Assembly: GCA_945875845.1 (NCBI GenBank) | Contig: CAMCMB010000015.1 | Location: forward strand, 1 to 64,000 | Reading direction: 5' to 3' | From: Pirellula staleyi DSM 6068 | Lineage (GTDB): Bacteria > Planctomycetota > Planctomycetia > Pirellulales > Pirellulaceae | DNA: 64,000 nt | Shown: one piece after another, positions 26,733-35,035 of the stretch | How the letters are laid out: every line of letters starts with the position of its first letter | How positions within the stretch are numbered: the first letter of the stretch is position 1 | The notes under the pieces: model-generated | Told to the model about the DNA's origin: nothing | The model's database searches: none | The model's input: the letters and a program-made list of their open reading frames with translations, nothing else | Translations under genes and position numbers: made by a program

Positions 26733-28309
26733 GATTTCTTGGTTTCTTCGTTGTTAGGGTTCTTGGTTGCAAATGATTTCAGCCCGAGCGGGCTAAGCGT
26801 TATCGATAGTGTGCTGTCGGTGGGGTCGTGGTCGATGCTTGCTACCAACTGTGACATCAGTCGGCTTCGTTCGCCCATCGTGAGATGCTCCCACAATTCC
26901 TCGAGATTCTTGATTGCCTTCAGGATGGTTTGGCGGTCTGGAGTACCAGCTTGGATCTTCGCGAGCTGGTCTTGCAATTCGTTACGCCTGCGAAGGTCGC
27001 GAGTCTGCTGCTCCGTAAGTGATGCGAGTGAGTCGAGACGTTTGACTTCGCGAGCAACGTCACCGGTGGGAATCGCGAAGGCTTCAATCGCTCGCTCGAG
27101 GTTGACCAAGCTTTCATTCAGGAGGGAAAGCTCTTTCTGAAGCGTCTCTCCTTTATCGTTAATGGTCCGGCTCACGCGATGGCAAGTCTCATTGAGTAGC
27201 GTCTCGTCGATTGTGAGCGATTGAAGTTGTGCCACCACAAAGCGTTCAACCTCCTCTGCAGGCAAGGATGGCTTAGGACAGGTCTTATGACCGCGCTTGG
27301 TTGCCTTGTTGCAAACATAGTAGCGATATCGTTTGCCGCGCCCGCTACCACCGCTGGTCGAATGCGTCATCATGGAATTGCAGGCCGTGCACCGCAGCAG
27401 ACCAGCCAATACGCCAGGTGACTTGCCGTGGATGCGATCTCCCAAGTTGACACGGTTGGCACTGAGCTTCTTCTTTACTGCCGCAAACACAGCCGGATCA
27501 ACGATCGCCTGGTGTTCGCCTTCGTACATTTCATCATGGTAGGTGACCTTGCCGAGATAGATCGGATTGGTCAATAAAGCATGGAGCGTCGTCTTGTAGA
27601 ATTGGCCGCCACCTAGCTGCTTGTCTGTCTTCGTAACCCAACTCTTTGCTCGCCAACCGCGGGCTTCGATCGCCTCAAGTGTTCCGATGAGCCCCTCGCA
27701 CTCAAGATACAGATCGAAGATTTGCCGGACGCGTTCTGCCTCTAGTTCGTTGACGATCAGCTTCTTGGTTACTCGATCGATATCGTAACCCAGTATTGGC
27801 CGGCCGCCGATGTACTTGCCCTTGCGTCTTGCGGCTGACATTTTGTCGCGAGTTCGTTCGCTGATGATCTCGCGTTCGAATTGTGCAAATGAAAGCAAGA
27901 TGTTCAGCGTCAATCGCCCCATACTAGAGGTGGTGTTGAACTGCTGCGTTACGGACACGAAGGAGACGCCCGATTTGTCGAACGTGTCCATGATGCGAGA
28001 AAAGTCCATCAATGAGCGGCTGAGTCGATCGACCTTGTAAACCACAATGCAGTCGATCATTCCGGCCTTGATATCCTCCAGTAATTGCTTTAGCGCAGGG
28101 CGTTCCATGTTGCCACCCGTGAAACCGCCATCGTCGTATAGCTTGTCGATCTCCACCCAACCTTCATGGCGTTGGCTGGCAATGTACGACGAGCATGACT
28201 CGCGCTGAGCATCAAGCGAGTTGAACTCCTGCTCTAAACCTTCCGTTGTAGATTTGCGGGTGTAGATAGCGCACCGAATCTCTTTGGTTCTCTTGTTAGT
28301 ATCGATCAT
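26729..28309 (-). CDS. Large serine recombinase
   Basis: 526 residues with full architecture. Resolvase catalytic domain (about 10-160): nucleophile Ser20 in YTRKST, then LDAQRESC, YDDGGFTGGNMERPALKQLL, VVYKVDRLSRS (catalytic Arg) and FAQFEREIISERTRDK. A recombinase domain (about 180-280) follows, then a zinc ribbon CTAC...YVCNKATKRGHKTC (about 320-360) and a long coiled-coil C-terminal region (about 380-470). This is the arrangement of phage and element integrases that recombine attP with attB. It overlaps DUF2924 upstream and the HTH gene downstream by four bases each. Likely mediates integration and excision of the element. Confidence 0.95.
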   Translation of the reverse strand: MIDTNKRTKEIRCAIYTRKSTTEGLEQEFNSLDAQRESCSSYIASQRHEGWVEIDKLYDDGGFTGGNMERPALKQLLEDIKAGMIDCIVVYKVDRLSRSLMDFSRIMDTFDKSGVSFVSVTQQFNTTSSMGRLTLNILLSFAQFEREIISERTRDKMSAARRKGKYIGGRPILGYDIDRVTKKLIVNELEAERVRQIFDLYLECEGLIGTLEAIEARGWRAKSWVTKTDKQLGGGQFYKTTLHALLTNPIYLGKVTYHDEMYEGEHQAIVDPAVFAAVKKKLSANRVNLGDRIHGKSPGVLAGLLRCTACNSMMTHSTSGGSGRGKRYRYYVCNKATKRGHKTCPKPSLPAEEVERFVVAQLQSLTIDETLLNETCHRVSRTINDKGETLQKELSLLNESLVNLERAIEAFAIPTGDVAREVKRLDSLASLTEQQTRDLRRRNELQDQLAKIQAGTPDRQTILKAIKNLEELWEHLTMGERSRLMSQLVASIDHDPTDSTLSITLSPLGLKSFATKNPNNEETKKS

Positions 28310-28806
28310 TGGGCTAGCTCCTTCTTGCCCTTCAATCCGAAGAACGTGAAGCCGTTAACGTGCGAACCGGAGATCGCCTTCGCCACGGCTGAAAGAGTGC
28401 TGTACGTCGTACCGTTGAACTCAAAAGTACTCTCGCCAACATGAACAACGAGCTTTTGACCCTTGTAGGTTTTGTGCAATTGATCTCCTGCGGGCGGCAA
28501 CCGGGGGTCACGACCAGGATCAATCACGGTCGTTTGCTCGCATGCAAGCGATATCTGATCGGTGAATGATTGCGTTGGTCGCTTACGCAGATCGGCATCG
28601 TCAGCCATTGCTAATGCACGTTGTCTCACTCGCTCGGGTAGACCTCCTTGTTCGTTCGCTTGCAACCGCCAGGCAATCTTCTTGATCATCCAATCGCGAT
28701 TGCGGCTACGTGGTGGCTCGAGACAAACAGTCTCGAAGTACTCTTGAAGTGCAGCGGTCGCCATACTCTTCATGCGTGCGACCTCCTGCTTGATGTTGAG
28801 GCTCAT
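28306..28806 (-). CDS. DUF2924 family protein
   Basis: 166 residues of the DUF2924 family: N-terminal helical motif MATAALQEYFETVCLEPPRSRNRDWMIKKIAWRLQ (about 15-50) and C-terminal GTTYSTLSAVAKAISGSHVNGFTFFGL (about 130-157), the conserved small-domain pattern found with serine recombinases in Planctomycetes and Proteobacteria. First firmly supported gene of the minus-strand cassette. Function unestablished; probably DNA-binding or a recombination accessory. Confidence 0.85.
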   Translation of the reverse strand: MSLNIKQEVARMKSMATAALQEYFETVCLEPPRSRNRDWMIKKIAWRLQANEQGGLPERVRQRALAMADDADLRKRPTQSFTDQISLACEQTTVIDPGRDPRLPPAGDQLHKTYKGQKLVVHVGESTFEFNGTTYSTLSAVAKAISGSHVNGFTFFGLKGKKELAQ

Positions 28807-28883
28807 AAGTCCCTCCGTTGTGAATGGTCTTGTTGGTGGTTTCTCGCGGCGCGTTTACCGCCGGTCACAGAGAGCGATAGTTC

Positions 28884-29099
28884 TCAAGAATCCTCAAGCC
28901 CATCGTCGGAAGTTTCTGGCTTAACTGATTCCGAATCCAGTTTGACCTGCGAGTTCTGCTGCAAGAGGACTCGCACGACTCCGATCGCCAACAATTGAGC
29001 AATCTCAACTTGTCCTTGTTCGATGCTAACTTGTGCCAGTTCAGAGGGTTGCCTCATTCGTTTCATCCACTTCCGCGTTAAGTATTTGAAGCCAGGCAT
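28884..29099 (-). CDS. Small protein upstream of the DUF2924-recombinase cassette
   Basis: 71 residues on the same strand, ending 78 bp before the DUF2924 start. Central helix VEIAQLLAIGVVRVLLQQN, acidic C-terminus. No known family is certain. Position and strand fit a cassette member; AGGTAGAG precedes the ATG. Alternative: a spurious frame. Confidence 0.5.
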   Translation of the reverse strand: MPGFKYLTRKWMKRMRQPSELAQVSIEQGQVEIAQLLAIGVVRVLLQQNSQVKLDSESVKPETSDDGLEDS

Positions 29100-29482
29100 C
29101 TCTACCTGTTAAATCGCTTTCTCCTACCTGTTGGAATACCCGGTTGGACGCAGAATTGACGGACCAAAGGCGAATCTTTCTCGAGTCGTTGCTAACGGAC
29201 GGCAAGTTCAAGAATATTTTCCGATTCCAAAAAGCTGTGACCAAAGGTGTCAAACGCGTGTGAATGATAGCTCTCGCGATTGGCAGTGGCTTGGCCTGGA
29301 TGGAATCACATAGGACAACGGTCATGGACTGGCGGATGGGATGCCCACGCTAGGAGTTTTGCACGGTGGAAGCCGTAGGCTGGCCAATGCCAATCGCATT
29401 TGTTTGCGTCAGTCGGTTGGATCGCTTGACGTTTTGATCAATGAAGGATTGCTATGAAGTACTGATTTTCAAGGTTTACATC
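29100..29482. other. Divergent control region between integration and structural modules
   Basis: About 380 bp between the minus-strand cassette and the plus-strand structural run, so it should contain promoters for both. A 94-codon minus-strand frame here overlaps the small gene at 28884-29099 and has no features I can support. I could not pick a convincing promoter. Confidence 0.45.
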
Positions 29483-30670
29483 ATGACCGCTGTTCGACTT
29501 CCGCGTTTATCGCGCCCCGGTGTTTTGGAATCGATCGCTCCCAAGCGATTGTTCGAACTACTCCATCCTTACGCCGATTTCTTCGCAAATCGGTCTATCC
29601 CGATCGAAGCACCTGATTCGATCGATTGCCAAGCGGTCATTCGTGAGATAACCAAAGCGGATCGCGAGACGCCAGCGGACCTGCTGGACGCGATCTGCCT
29701 TATCGATGAACTAGCCAACACCGTCGCCATTGAGCTGTTGCTCGATCGAATTCCCGCTCACACATTGGGAATCCAGCCCAGTGGCAAGCATTCAGCAGCA
29801 GATATCGTCACAGCTGCGTGGCTGTCCAATCCCGAGAAGCTTGTCCAAACACACGCACTTTCTCGAATCAAGCGTGTTCGCTCGTACGACTATTTCCAAG
29901 CGAGCCAAACCACTGCTCCGAAGTTTGTAACGCCGGCAGAGGAAACGCTTCAGCAACTGGAACGAGACATTGACTCTTGGCATGTGGAGCGTTTTCGCGC
30001 CCAGGGAACAAGGGTTGAAGTCTTCGAGAACGCGGATGAAGTCGAATTCTCGATAATGCATGGCAGCCTATTTCGACGCCAGCGAATCGTGGAGAATGGT
30101 CGCTTCGGATTTCAATCGTTCTGGCCTGTGCAGAGCGCATCGGCGATCTACAACCGCGAGTTTGGCGAACTGCGGATCAATGCCAAAACCGGCAAGGAGA
30201 AAGCGTTGTATTGCCGGCTCTTGGGCAAGCATATGTTTGGTAACGAGAACCTGTTTCCAACCGGTATCAAATACACGCTTGATCCACTACGGGAGTTTGA
30301 ATTCGATGCGCTGGCACCCGGCGGCATCGAGGGCATCAGCGATGTTCGAATGATCGAACTGTGGCTTGGTGATCCAGATGATCGTTACGGTGTCACGACC
30401 ATTCGCAAAGGTGATGACCTGCTGGATTGGGCACAAGCGAAGAAGAAAAATATTCGCCTTGAAAGGCGTTTGATCTCCGCGACATTCAAGATGGAGCTCG
30501 AGGGCCGAAAAAGCGAGTTGGCAATCACCGTTCGTCCTCCCAATGTTGCCATTTACAGCCGCGGGCGAGTGTCCGCGACCATCGAAGATTGGCTTACCCA
30601 GCGTGGATTCATCATCTCGAAGCAAGCTCCAAGGAGGACTCGTCATGAGCCAGCCCTGGCAAGCACTTGA
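29483..30670 (+). CDS. Unrecognised 395-aa protein heading the structural operon
   Basis: No family recognised. The product is soluble by composition, with a helical N-terminal half and a beta-rich C-terminal half (ISATFKMELEGRKSELAITVRPPNVAIYSRG). It overlaps the next gene by 26 bases, so it belongs to the same transcript. Position first in a head/tail run is where a portal or capsid gene often sits, but I see no portal or protease motif. The in-frame ATG at 29441 would add 14 residues; I prefer 29483, where the uninterrupted polar N-terminus begins. Confidence 0.75.
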   Translation: MTAVRLPRLSRPGVLESIAPKRLFELLHPYADFFANRSIPIEAPDSIDCQAVIREITKADRETPADLLDAICLIDELANTVAIELLLDRIPAHTLGIQPSGKHSAADIVTAAWLSNPEKLVQTHALSRIKRVRSYDYFQASQTTAPKFVTPAEETLQQLERDIDSWHVERFRAQGTRVEVFENADEVEFSIMHGSLFRRQRIVENGRFGFQSFWPVQSASAIYNREFGELRINAKTGKEKALYCRLLGKHMFGNENLFPTGIKYTLDPLREFEFDALAPGGIEGISDVRMIELWLGDPDDRYGVTTIRKGDDLLDWAQAKKKNIRLERRLISATFKMELEGRKSELAITVRPPNVAIYSRGRVSATIEDWLTQRGFIISKQAPRRTRHEPALAST

Positions 30671-31031
30671 GCAGCTAAACGATGTAGCGACCTCGCACTT
30701 GAGCTGGCGGCTGATGCTTGGCGAAGCTTTTGAATCGCACTGTGATCTCCTCGTGCCGATCAACCCTCACCGCAACAAGTACCGCGTCATTTCAACGCCG
30801 CACTTGTCGGACAGTTACTACCAGGGAGCCAGCGGTTCGGCGTGGTATCTGTTCGCTAATCCGAATGTGCTGCCCGCGTTTGAGATCGTGTTCCTCAATG
30901 GCCGACGCACGCCCGTCATCGAACGCGTTGAGATGCCGGCCAACACGCTCGGCATGGGCTTCCGTTCTTACATCGACTTCGGTGTGAACTCGCAAGACCC
31001 ACGCGCCGCTGTGAAGGTCACTGGCGAGTAA
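30645..31031 (+). CDS. Capsid-like protein resembling the C-terminal part of a phage major head protein
   Basis: 128 residues; AAGGAGG just before the ATG. The segment SAWYLFANPNVLPAFEIVFLNGRRTP...NTLGMGFRSYIDFGV strongly resembles the C-terminal segment of Mu-type and related major capsid proteins (W-LFA-P---P--EV-FLNG...-DFGV). The usual ~200-residue N-terminal part is missing. So it is either a truncated capsid gene or a small stand-alone domain reused for another job. It precedes two capsid-cement-like genes, which supports a head origin. Confidence 0.6.
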   Translation: MSQPWQALEQLNDVATSHLSWRLMLGEAFESHCDLLVPINPHRNKYRVISTPHLSDSYYQGASGSAWYLFANPNVLPAFEIVFLNGRRTPVIERVEMPANTLGMGFRSYIDFGVNSQDPRAAVKVTGE

Positions 31032-31091
31032 GCCTCGTCTCCTGACCGCTCTGAAACCAACCATTCTTTGTCCTCAAGGATTCCATAATCC

Positions 31092-31421
31092 ATGCAAGCT
31101 CAATTCGTTCATGACGGTAAGGCCGTCGATTTCACTCCCACCGTTGATGTCGCGGTTGGATCAATCGTGATCCAAGGCGACTTGGTGGGCATTACCAAAC
31201 GCGACATCAAGGCCGGCTCGCTGGGCTCAATCGCTGTGGAAGGTGTCTTTGACATTCCCAAAGACCCGGCGGATGCCGAGGTCTATGCGGCCGGCCAGAA
31301 GATCTACGCGACGACCGACGGAATCGTCACCGACGTCGATGCGGGAACCGTATACCTCGGCAAAGTCGTTAATGACGCTGCCGCTACTGATTCCTTCGTC
31401 CGCGTTCGCCTGAGCCAGTGA
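31092..31421 (+). CDS. DUF2190-type capsid cement/decoration protein (copy 1)
   Basis: 109 residues, all beta by composition: VDFTPTVDVAVGSIVIQGDLVGITKRDIKAGSLGSIAVEGVFDIPKD, the typical DUF2190 start in which a small beta-tulip decorates phage heads, and ending SFVRVRLSQ. AAGGA precedes the ATG. It is a paralogue of the next gene (same GSxxSI..GVFD.PKD and RLSQ ending). Confidence 0.8.
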   Translation: MQAQFVHDGKAVDFTPTVDVAVGSIVIQGDLVGITKRDIKAGSLGSIAVEGVFDIPKDPADAEVYAAGQKIYATTDGIVTDVDAGTVYLGKVVNDAAATDSFVRVRLSQ

Positions 31422-31430
31422 TGAGACGCC

Positions 31431-31784
31431 GTGAGCAACAACGCACAAATCATAAATGCAGGAGCCATCTTCGTCGCGGATGGTAACACCTTGCCGATCG
31501 TCCCCGAGTCCGACGTGGCCGCTGGCTCAGTGGTTGTCGTCGACCGGCTCGTGGGCATCGCCAAGTTTGGGATTAGTGCGGGCTCACGTGGCAGCATCAC
31601 GATGCGGGGCGTCTTCGATGTAGTGAAAGATCCAACCACCAACATTCCCGCTGGCACGATCCTTTACTGGTCGGAGATCAGTTGGCATGTGGTCAAGAAC
31701 GCTTACGCCCATCCGATGATGGGCAAAGCCATCGAGTCCGCTCCACCAGGAACCCGCTGTGTCCGTTTACGACTGAGTCAATAA
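31431..31784 (+). CDS. DUF2190-type capsid cement/decoration protein (copy 2)
   Basis: 117 residues, GTG start 9 bases after the previous stop. Same layout as copy 1 (AAGSVVVVDRLVGIAKFGISAGSRGSITMRGVFDVVKDP...VRLRLSQ), showing a tandem duplication. Probable head-surface stabiliser; two paralogues may form a mixed lattice or one may carry a display role. Confidence 0.78.
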   Translation: MSNNAQIINAGAIFVADGNTLPIVPESDVAAGSVVVVDRLVGIAKFGISAGSRGSITMRGVFDVVKDPTTNIPAGTILYWSEISWHVVKNAYAHPMMGKAIESAPPGTRCVRLRLSQ

Positions 31785-31787
31785 GCC

Positions 31788-32114
31788 ATGGGATCAATCG
31801 CAAAAGTAACTGTCGATCGCGCACGCTCTGTTCAGCCACTGCGTCTGGCAAACGGCCAAGTCAGCCAGTGGATCTCGGTGGGCGAATTCCGCAGTTGCTT
31901 TTGCATTGCCAAGCAATCGACGCCATCGCAGTGGACCATCGAGGGCTGGCTTCCCAATGGAGAGGTCGCAGAACTCGCCAAGTATGAAAGCGAGTTATTC
32001 GATCCAACCAATCCGCGCTACGTCACGATGAAGGCGATGTGTGGGCTGCCCATTCGCTTCGTGGCTTCGACGCCGCAGTCGAATCCGCAACTGTGGGTGG
32101 TGTTCAAGAGTTAG
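31788..32114 (+). CDS. Unrecognised 108-aa structural-module protein
   Basis: Begins 3 bases after the previous stop. MGSIAKVTVDRARSVQPLRLANGQVSQWISVGEFRSCF at the N-terminus, and WTIEGWLPNGEVAELAKYESELF in the middle; beta-rich. No membrane segment. Position between the cement proteins and the membrane-protein genes suggests a virion component, not more. Confidence 0.65.
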   Translation: MGSIAKVTVDRARSVQPLRLANGQVSQWISVGEFRSCFCIAKQSTPSQWTIEGWLPNGEVAELAKYESELFDPTNPRYVTMKAMCGLPIRFVASTPQSNPQLWVVFKS

Positions 32115-32233
32115 CGACGCCTACCGCTGGCCCGCACCAGGGGCACGAGTTGCACCTCGGTGCTCCAAACGACCCTTGTGTTTGCGGTCCAGCGTTAGTC
32201 GTCACCGTCAATAGTTTTAGCAACGAGCTCAAT

Positions 32234-32833
32234 ATGATTCATAAACAATTGATTTCAGCCTGTGCACTGATGCTGCTCGTGGTGGCTGGCTGCGATTCTG
32301 GCGTGGTCAATGTTCGTGCATTACCAACGCCTGAACCGGAACAACCACCAGCCAATCTGCCGGTGCAATTGCATCAGCGCAATTGGACGGGCTCGCTTGG
32401 TCAAGGGAGCTGCGTTCACGCGTCGCTCGTCAACCATCTCCGTTGGCTCAATAGATTCGAGCTTGGCGAACGCTGGCGAGCTACCTATGCCGATGGCGAG
32501 TGGGACTCGCGTCTGCGTGATCGCTTGGATGCTGCCGGCATTGACTACAGCTTCACGCTCAAGGCCGACCCACGCTTCCTGGATTGGGCCAGCGCAACCA
32601 GGCGTGGAGCGATCCTCTGGTGGAAGCCAGCGCACTGCTGCACGTTCGTTGGCTGGATCGAGCGAGATGGGAAGCAATACGCAGCGATTCTCGACAACAA
32701 CTATCCGGGGCGCTTCGAACTCACGCCTCGCGAACAGTTCATCCGCTTGTGGGCAGGCTATGGAGGCTTTGCCCTGACCGTTCTCAACGATCCCAGCAGT
32801 TCACTGCCTTACCAAAGTTATGAGGTTCTGTAA
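32234..32833 (+). CDS. Papain-like (C39-type) cysteine peptidase lipoprotein
   Basis: 199 residues. A lipoprotein signal with lipobox LVVAGC (Cys20), so anchored to a membrane on the outside. Catalytic arrangement of a papain-like peptidase: Cys60 in GQGSCVHASLVNHLRW, His134 in AHCCTFVGW, and Asp154/Asn155 in AILDNNYPG. The start at 32234 is chosen because the signal begins there. Upstream in-frame codons overlap the previous gene. Substrate unknown; in this context it could cleave peptidoglycan cross-links or process an envelope or virion protein. It is unusual to find this inside a tail operon. Confidence 0.75.
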   Translation: MIHKQLISACALMLLVVAGCDSGVVNVRALPTPEPEQPPANLPVQLHQRNWTGSLGQGSCVHASLVNHLRWLNRFELGERWRATYADGEWDSRLRDRLDAAGIDYSFTLKADPRFLDWASATRRGAILWWKPAHCCTFVGWIERDGKQYAAILDNNYPGRFELTPREQFIRLWAGYGGFALTVLNDPSSSLPYQSYEVL

Positions 32834-32838
32834 TCACC

Positions 32839-33891
32839 ATGATCAACGATACGATTCGAATTCGCTTAAGTCTGGGCCTGATCGTGGTGGCAATCGTCCA
32901 CGCGATTCTCCTGGGTGTTGTCTTCACTGCTTTGCATAACAAGCCAGCGCAACCACAGCCTGAGCAGAGCTGGACGGTACCCAACTATCGACCGACCGCG
33001 CCGAGCGTTGGCGCGATCGAGAAGTTGCAAGAACCGCAGTCGGTGAACTTGCAGGCCCAGGGTGAGATCAAGCAACAGATTCGCACCTGTCCGCCGAATT
33101 GCCTACCACAACGCGTCTATCCCGCGCCAGTGGTAGTTCAACCCACAATTGTGCAACCGACCGTCGTGACGCCAACGGTGACGCCCACAGTGGCCCAACC
33201 AGTCCCCGTCACGCCGAACTTTGTGGATGTTCCAAAGCCCGCTCAAGAACCGTTGGTCGTTACTCCCGTCTCGAATCCTGCGGCTCCTCCACCGAAGAAG
33301 AGTTACCAGATCGCGCTGTTCGTTAACACCGATGCGACAAGTCAGCGACTCCAGGAATGGTTCACGCAGAACAAGCAGCTAGCTGCGCTCAAGGAAAGCT
33401 GCGAATTCCAGGTCTATACGGCAACCAATGCGATCTACAAGACTCGCTATGCCGACATTGTGCCCGCGGAACAGTTCCCTGTGGTGCTCTTCCAAGACGC
33501 AACCGGCGGGCACATCCACGCCGCTGGTCGTTCGATGATTCCGAGCACGCCGGACGAGCTCTACTCGGATTTGCGTCATGGATACACGCTCTACAAGCAA
33601 GCCAAAGAAGCCCAGAAGACTGGAGCGGTAAAAACCAAAGGTTACTCCTGGGACGATGCGATCACGCCGACGCTGTATCTGTCGGCTGAAGATTGTCCCG
33701 ATGGCTATTGCCCAACGCCTCCCTCCGAAGACCGCCGGCCACTGGATCGAGTGCGCGATCTCTTCGACGGAGCGAAAGATACTCGCAACGCACTGCTTTG
33801 GCTGTCGGCGGGCGAGATCGCCACGGTCGCGCTCATTGGAATTGCAGCCGTGTTGCTCGTGTTCATTCTGATCAAACGCGGCATTAGCTGA
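32839..33891 (+). CDS. Two-TM protein with a thioredoxin-fold-like domain
   Basis: 350 residues. TM1 about 9-31, a Pro/Val/Thr-rich extended linker (about 95-155), a domain with alternating strand/helix pattern (YQIALFVNTDATSQRLQEWFTQN... FPVVLFQDATGGHIHAAG, about 158-245) reminiscent of a thioredoxin fold but without a CxxC, and TM2 about 320-345 followed by a basic end. The layout suggests a membrane-anchored periplasmic scaffold. Starts 5 bases after the lipoprotein protease gene, so co-transcribed. The thioredoxin-fold call is an inference. Confidence 0.65.
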   Translation: MINDTIRIRLSLGLIVVAIVHAILLGVVFTALHNKPAQPQPEQSWTVPNYRPTAPSVGAIEKLQEPQSVNLQAQGEIKQQIRTCPPNCLPQRVYPAPVVVQPTIVQPTVVTPTVTPTVAQPVPVTPNFVDVPKPAQEPLVVTPVSNPAAPPPKKSYQIALFVNTDATSQRLQEWFTQNKQLAALKESCEFQVYTATNAIYKTRYADIVPAEQFPVVLFQDATGGHIHAAGRSMIPSTPDELYSDLRHGYTLYKQAKEAQKTGAVKTKGYSWDDAITPTLYLSAEDCPDGYCPTPPSEDRRPLDRVRDLFDGAKDTRNALLWLSAGEIATVALIGIAAVLLVFILIKRGIS

Positions 33892-33921
33892 GCGTTGCTT
33901 TAACCCAATCCACTCTCCTAG

Positions 33922-34230
33922 ATGAGGTTCAACCCAAAAATGTTATTAGCCATTGCCGTCATTGTGGTCGTCGTCCTGCTGGCAGTTGCGCTGCTTCCTG
34001 TGAAGAAACGGGAACCCGAGCAACTCAAGCAAGCGTCGCCCGTTGCTTTCTTAACTCCAGAACCAACCCAGCCCGTTCGTCAAACAACGCTTCGTCAGCA
34101 ACAGCTTGACGAAGAGGCGAATGCCGTTGCTTCCGAGTACCAACGCCGCGCCGATGCGGTTTGGCTCGATGAAGTTCGAACGAAGGCTTCGAAGCTGCTG
34201 GGCAATACGAAGGCAAAAGCCGAGTCATGA
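33922..34230 (+). CDS. Small membrane-anchored protein
   Basis: 102 residues. One N-terminal TM (about 7-28), then a polar helical tail rich in Gln, Glu, Arg. Overlaps the next gene (ATGA). Third consecutive gene with a membrane or lipid anchor in this module. No family recognised; a start at 33940 is also possible. Confidence 0.6.
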   Translation: MRFNPKMLLAIAVIVVVVLLAVALLPVKKREPEQLKQASPVAFLTPEPTQPVRQTTLRQQQLDEEANAVASEYQRRADAVWLDEVRTKASKLLGNTKAKAES

Positions 34231-34610
34231 CAGACATGCTTCAAAAGGGCCAGGAGTGGCTTGCTTCCAAACTCACCCAGCACGCATCTCGCCAGGTCGT
34301 ATATCGCCGAGGAGAGCTTGGAGCCACGCTCCAAGCCACTATCGGCAAGTCGATGTACGACCAGGACGACGGCGAGGGAATTGTCACTCGCAGCCAAGTC
34401 CGCGATTTCCTGATCGACACACGAGCGTTACTCGAATCGATCATTGGAACGTTGCCCCGGCGCGGTGACACCATTGTCGAGATCGATGGCAACCACACCT
34501 TCATCTTTGAAGTGATGGCCCTTGGTGGCGACCCACCTTGGCGCTACAGCGACCCATTCCGTCTGAAACTCCGCATCCACACCAAACAGATCGAATCACA
34601 TCCCTCATGA
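34227..34610 (+). CDS. Probable head-tail connector or neck protein
   Basis: 127 residues, overlapping both neighbours by four bases. Contains GDTIVEIDGNHTFIFEVMALGGDPPWRYSDPF, a beta-rich segment like those of head-tail joining proteins in this synteny position (just before the tail-terminator-like and gp10-like genes). Family identity not firm; call rests mainly on position. Confidence 0.55.
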   Translation: MTDMLQKGQEWLASKLTQHASRQVVYRRGELGATLQATIGKSMYDQDDGEGIVTRSQVRDFLIDTRALLESIIGTLPRRGDTIVEIDGNHTFIFEVMALGGDPPWRYSDPFRLKLRIHTKQIESHPS

Positions 34611-35035
34611 CGACCGTTCTACAAGTTGCCGACAGCGTCACCGCCCAGCTCAATGCCGCCGAGTTCGATTTTGAGTTCGTGGCCGAGCGTCTGTACGTTC
34701 CCAACTTCGACCTCGAAGACATGAAGGAACTCCGCGTCAGCGTGGTACCTCGCGACGTCGAGTTACTTCCCCACGATCGCGCCCACAACCGCTACCACTG
34801 CCGAGTCGACGTCGCTGTGCAAAAGAAGTTTTCGAAGGGAACCAATGAGGAGATCGACCCGTTGGTGGACCTTGTGGAAAAGATCGCAGACGAGTTTCGC
34901 TTGAAGCGGCTCGTGTCATTTCAAGCGGCTCGATGCATCAAGGCCGAACATGCCGTGCTGTACTCCAGTGAACACTGGGAGCAACTGCGTCAGTTTACAA
35001 GCTTGTTGACCTTAACCTTTGAACTGGCACGATGA
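34607..35035 (+). CDS. Probable tail terminator or minor tail protein
   Basis: 142 residues. Start chosen at 34607, which overlaps the upstream stop (ATGA). Pattern: N-terminal VLQVADSVTAQLNAAEF, then FELEDMKELRVSVVPRD-like strands and a C-terminal beta segment ending SLLTLTFELAR, with the strand-helix-strand feel of tail-terminator (gpU/gp17-like) proteins. Sits directly before a gp10-like gene, the usual order. Confidence 0.6.
   Translation: MTTVLQVADSVTAQLNAAEFDFEFVAERLYVPNFDLEDMKELRVSVVPRDVELLPHDRAHNRYHCRVDVAVQKKFSKGTNEEIDPLVDLVEKIADEFRLKRLVSFQAARCIKAEHAVLYSSEHWEQLRQFTSLLTLTFELAR

Noticed and set aside
29041-29325. 94-codon minus-strand frame upstream of the recombinase cassette
   Set aside because: It overlaps the small gene at 28884-29099, and no family or RBS supports it; a weak chance remains.
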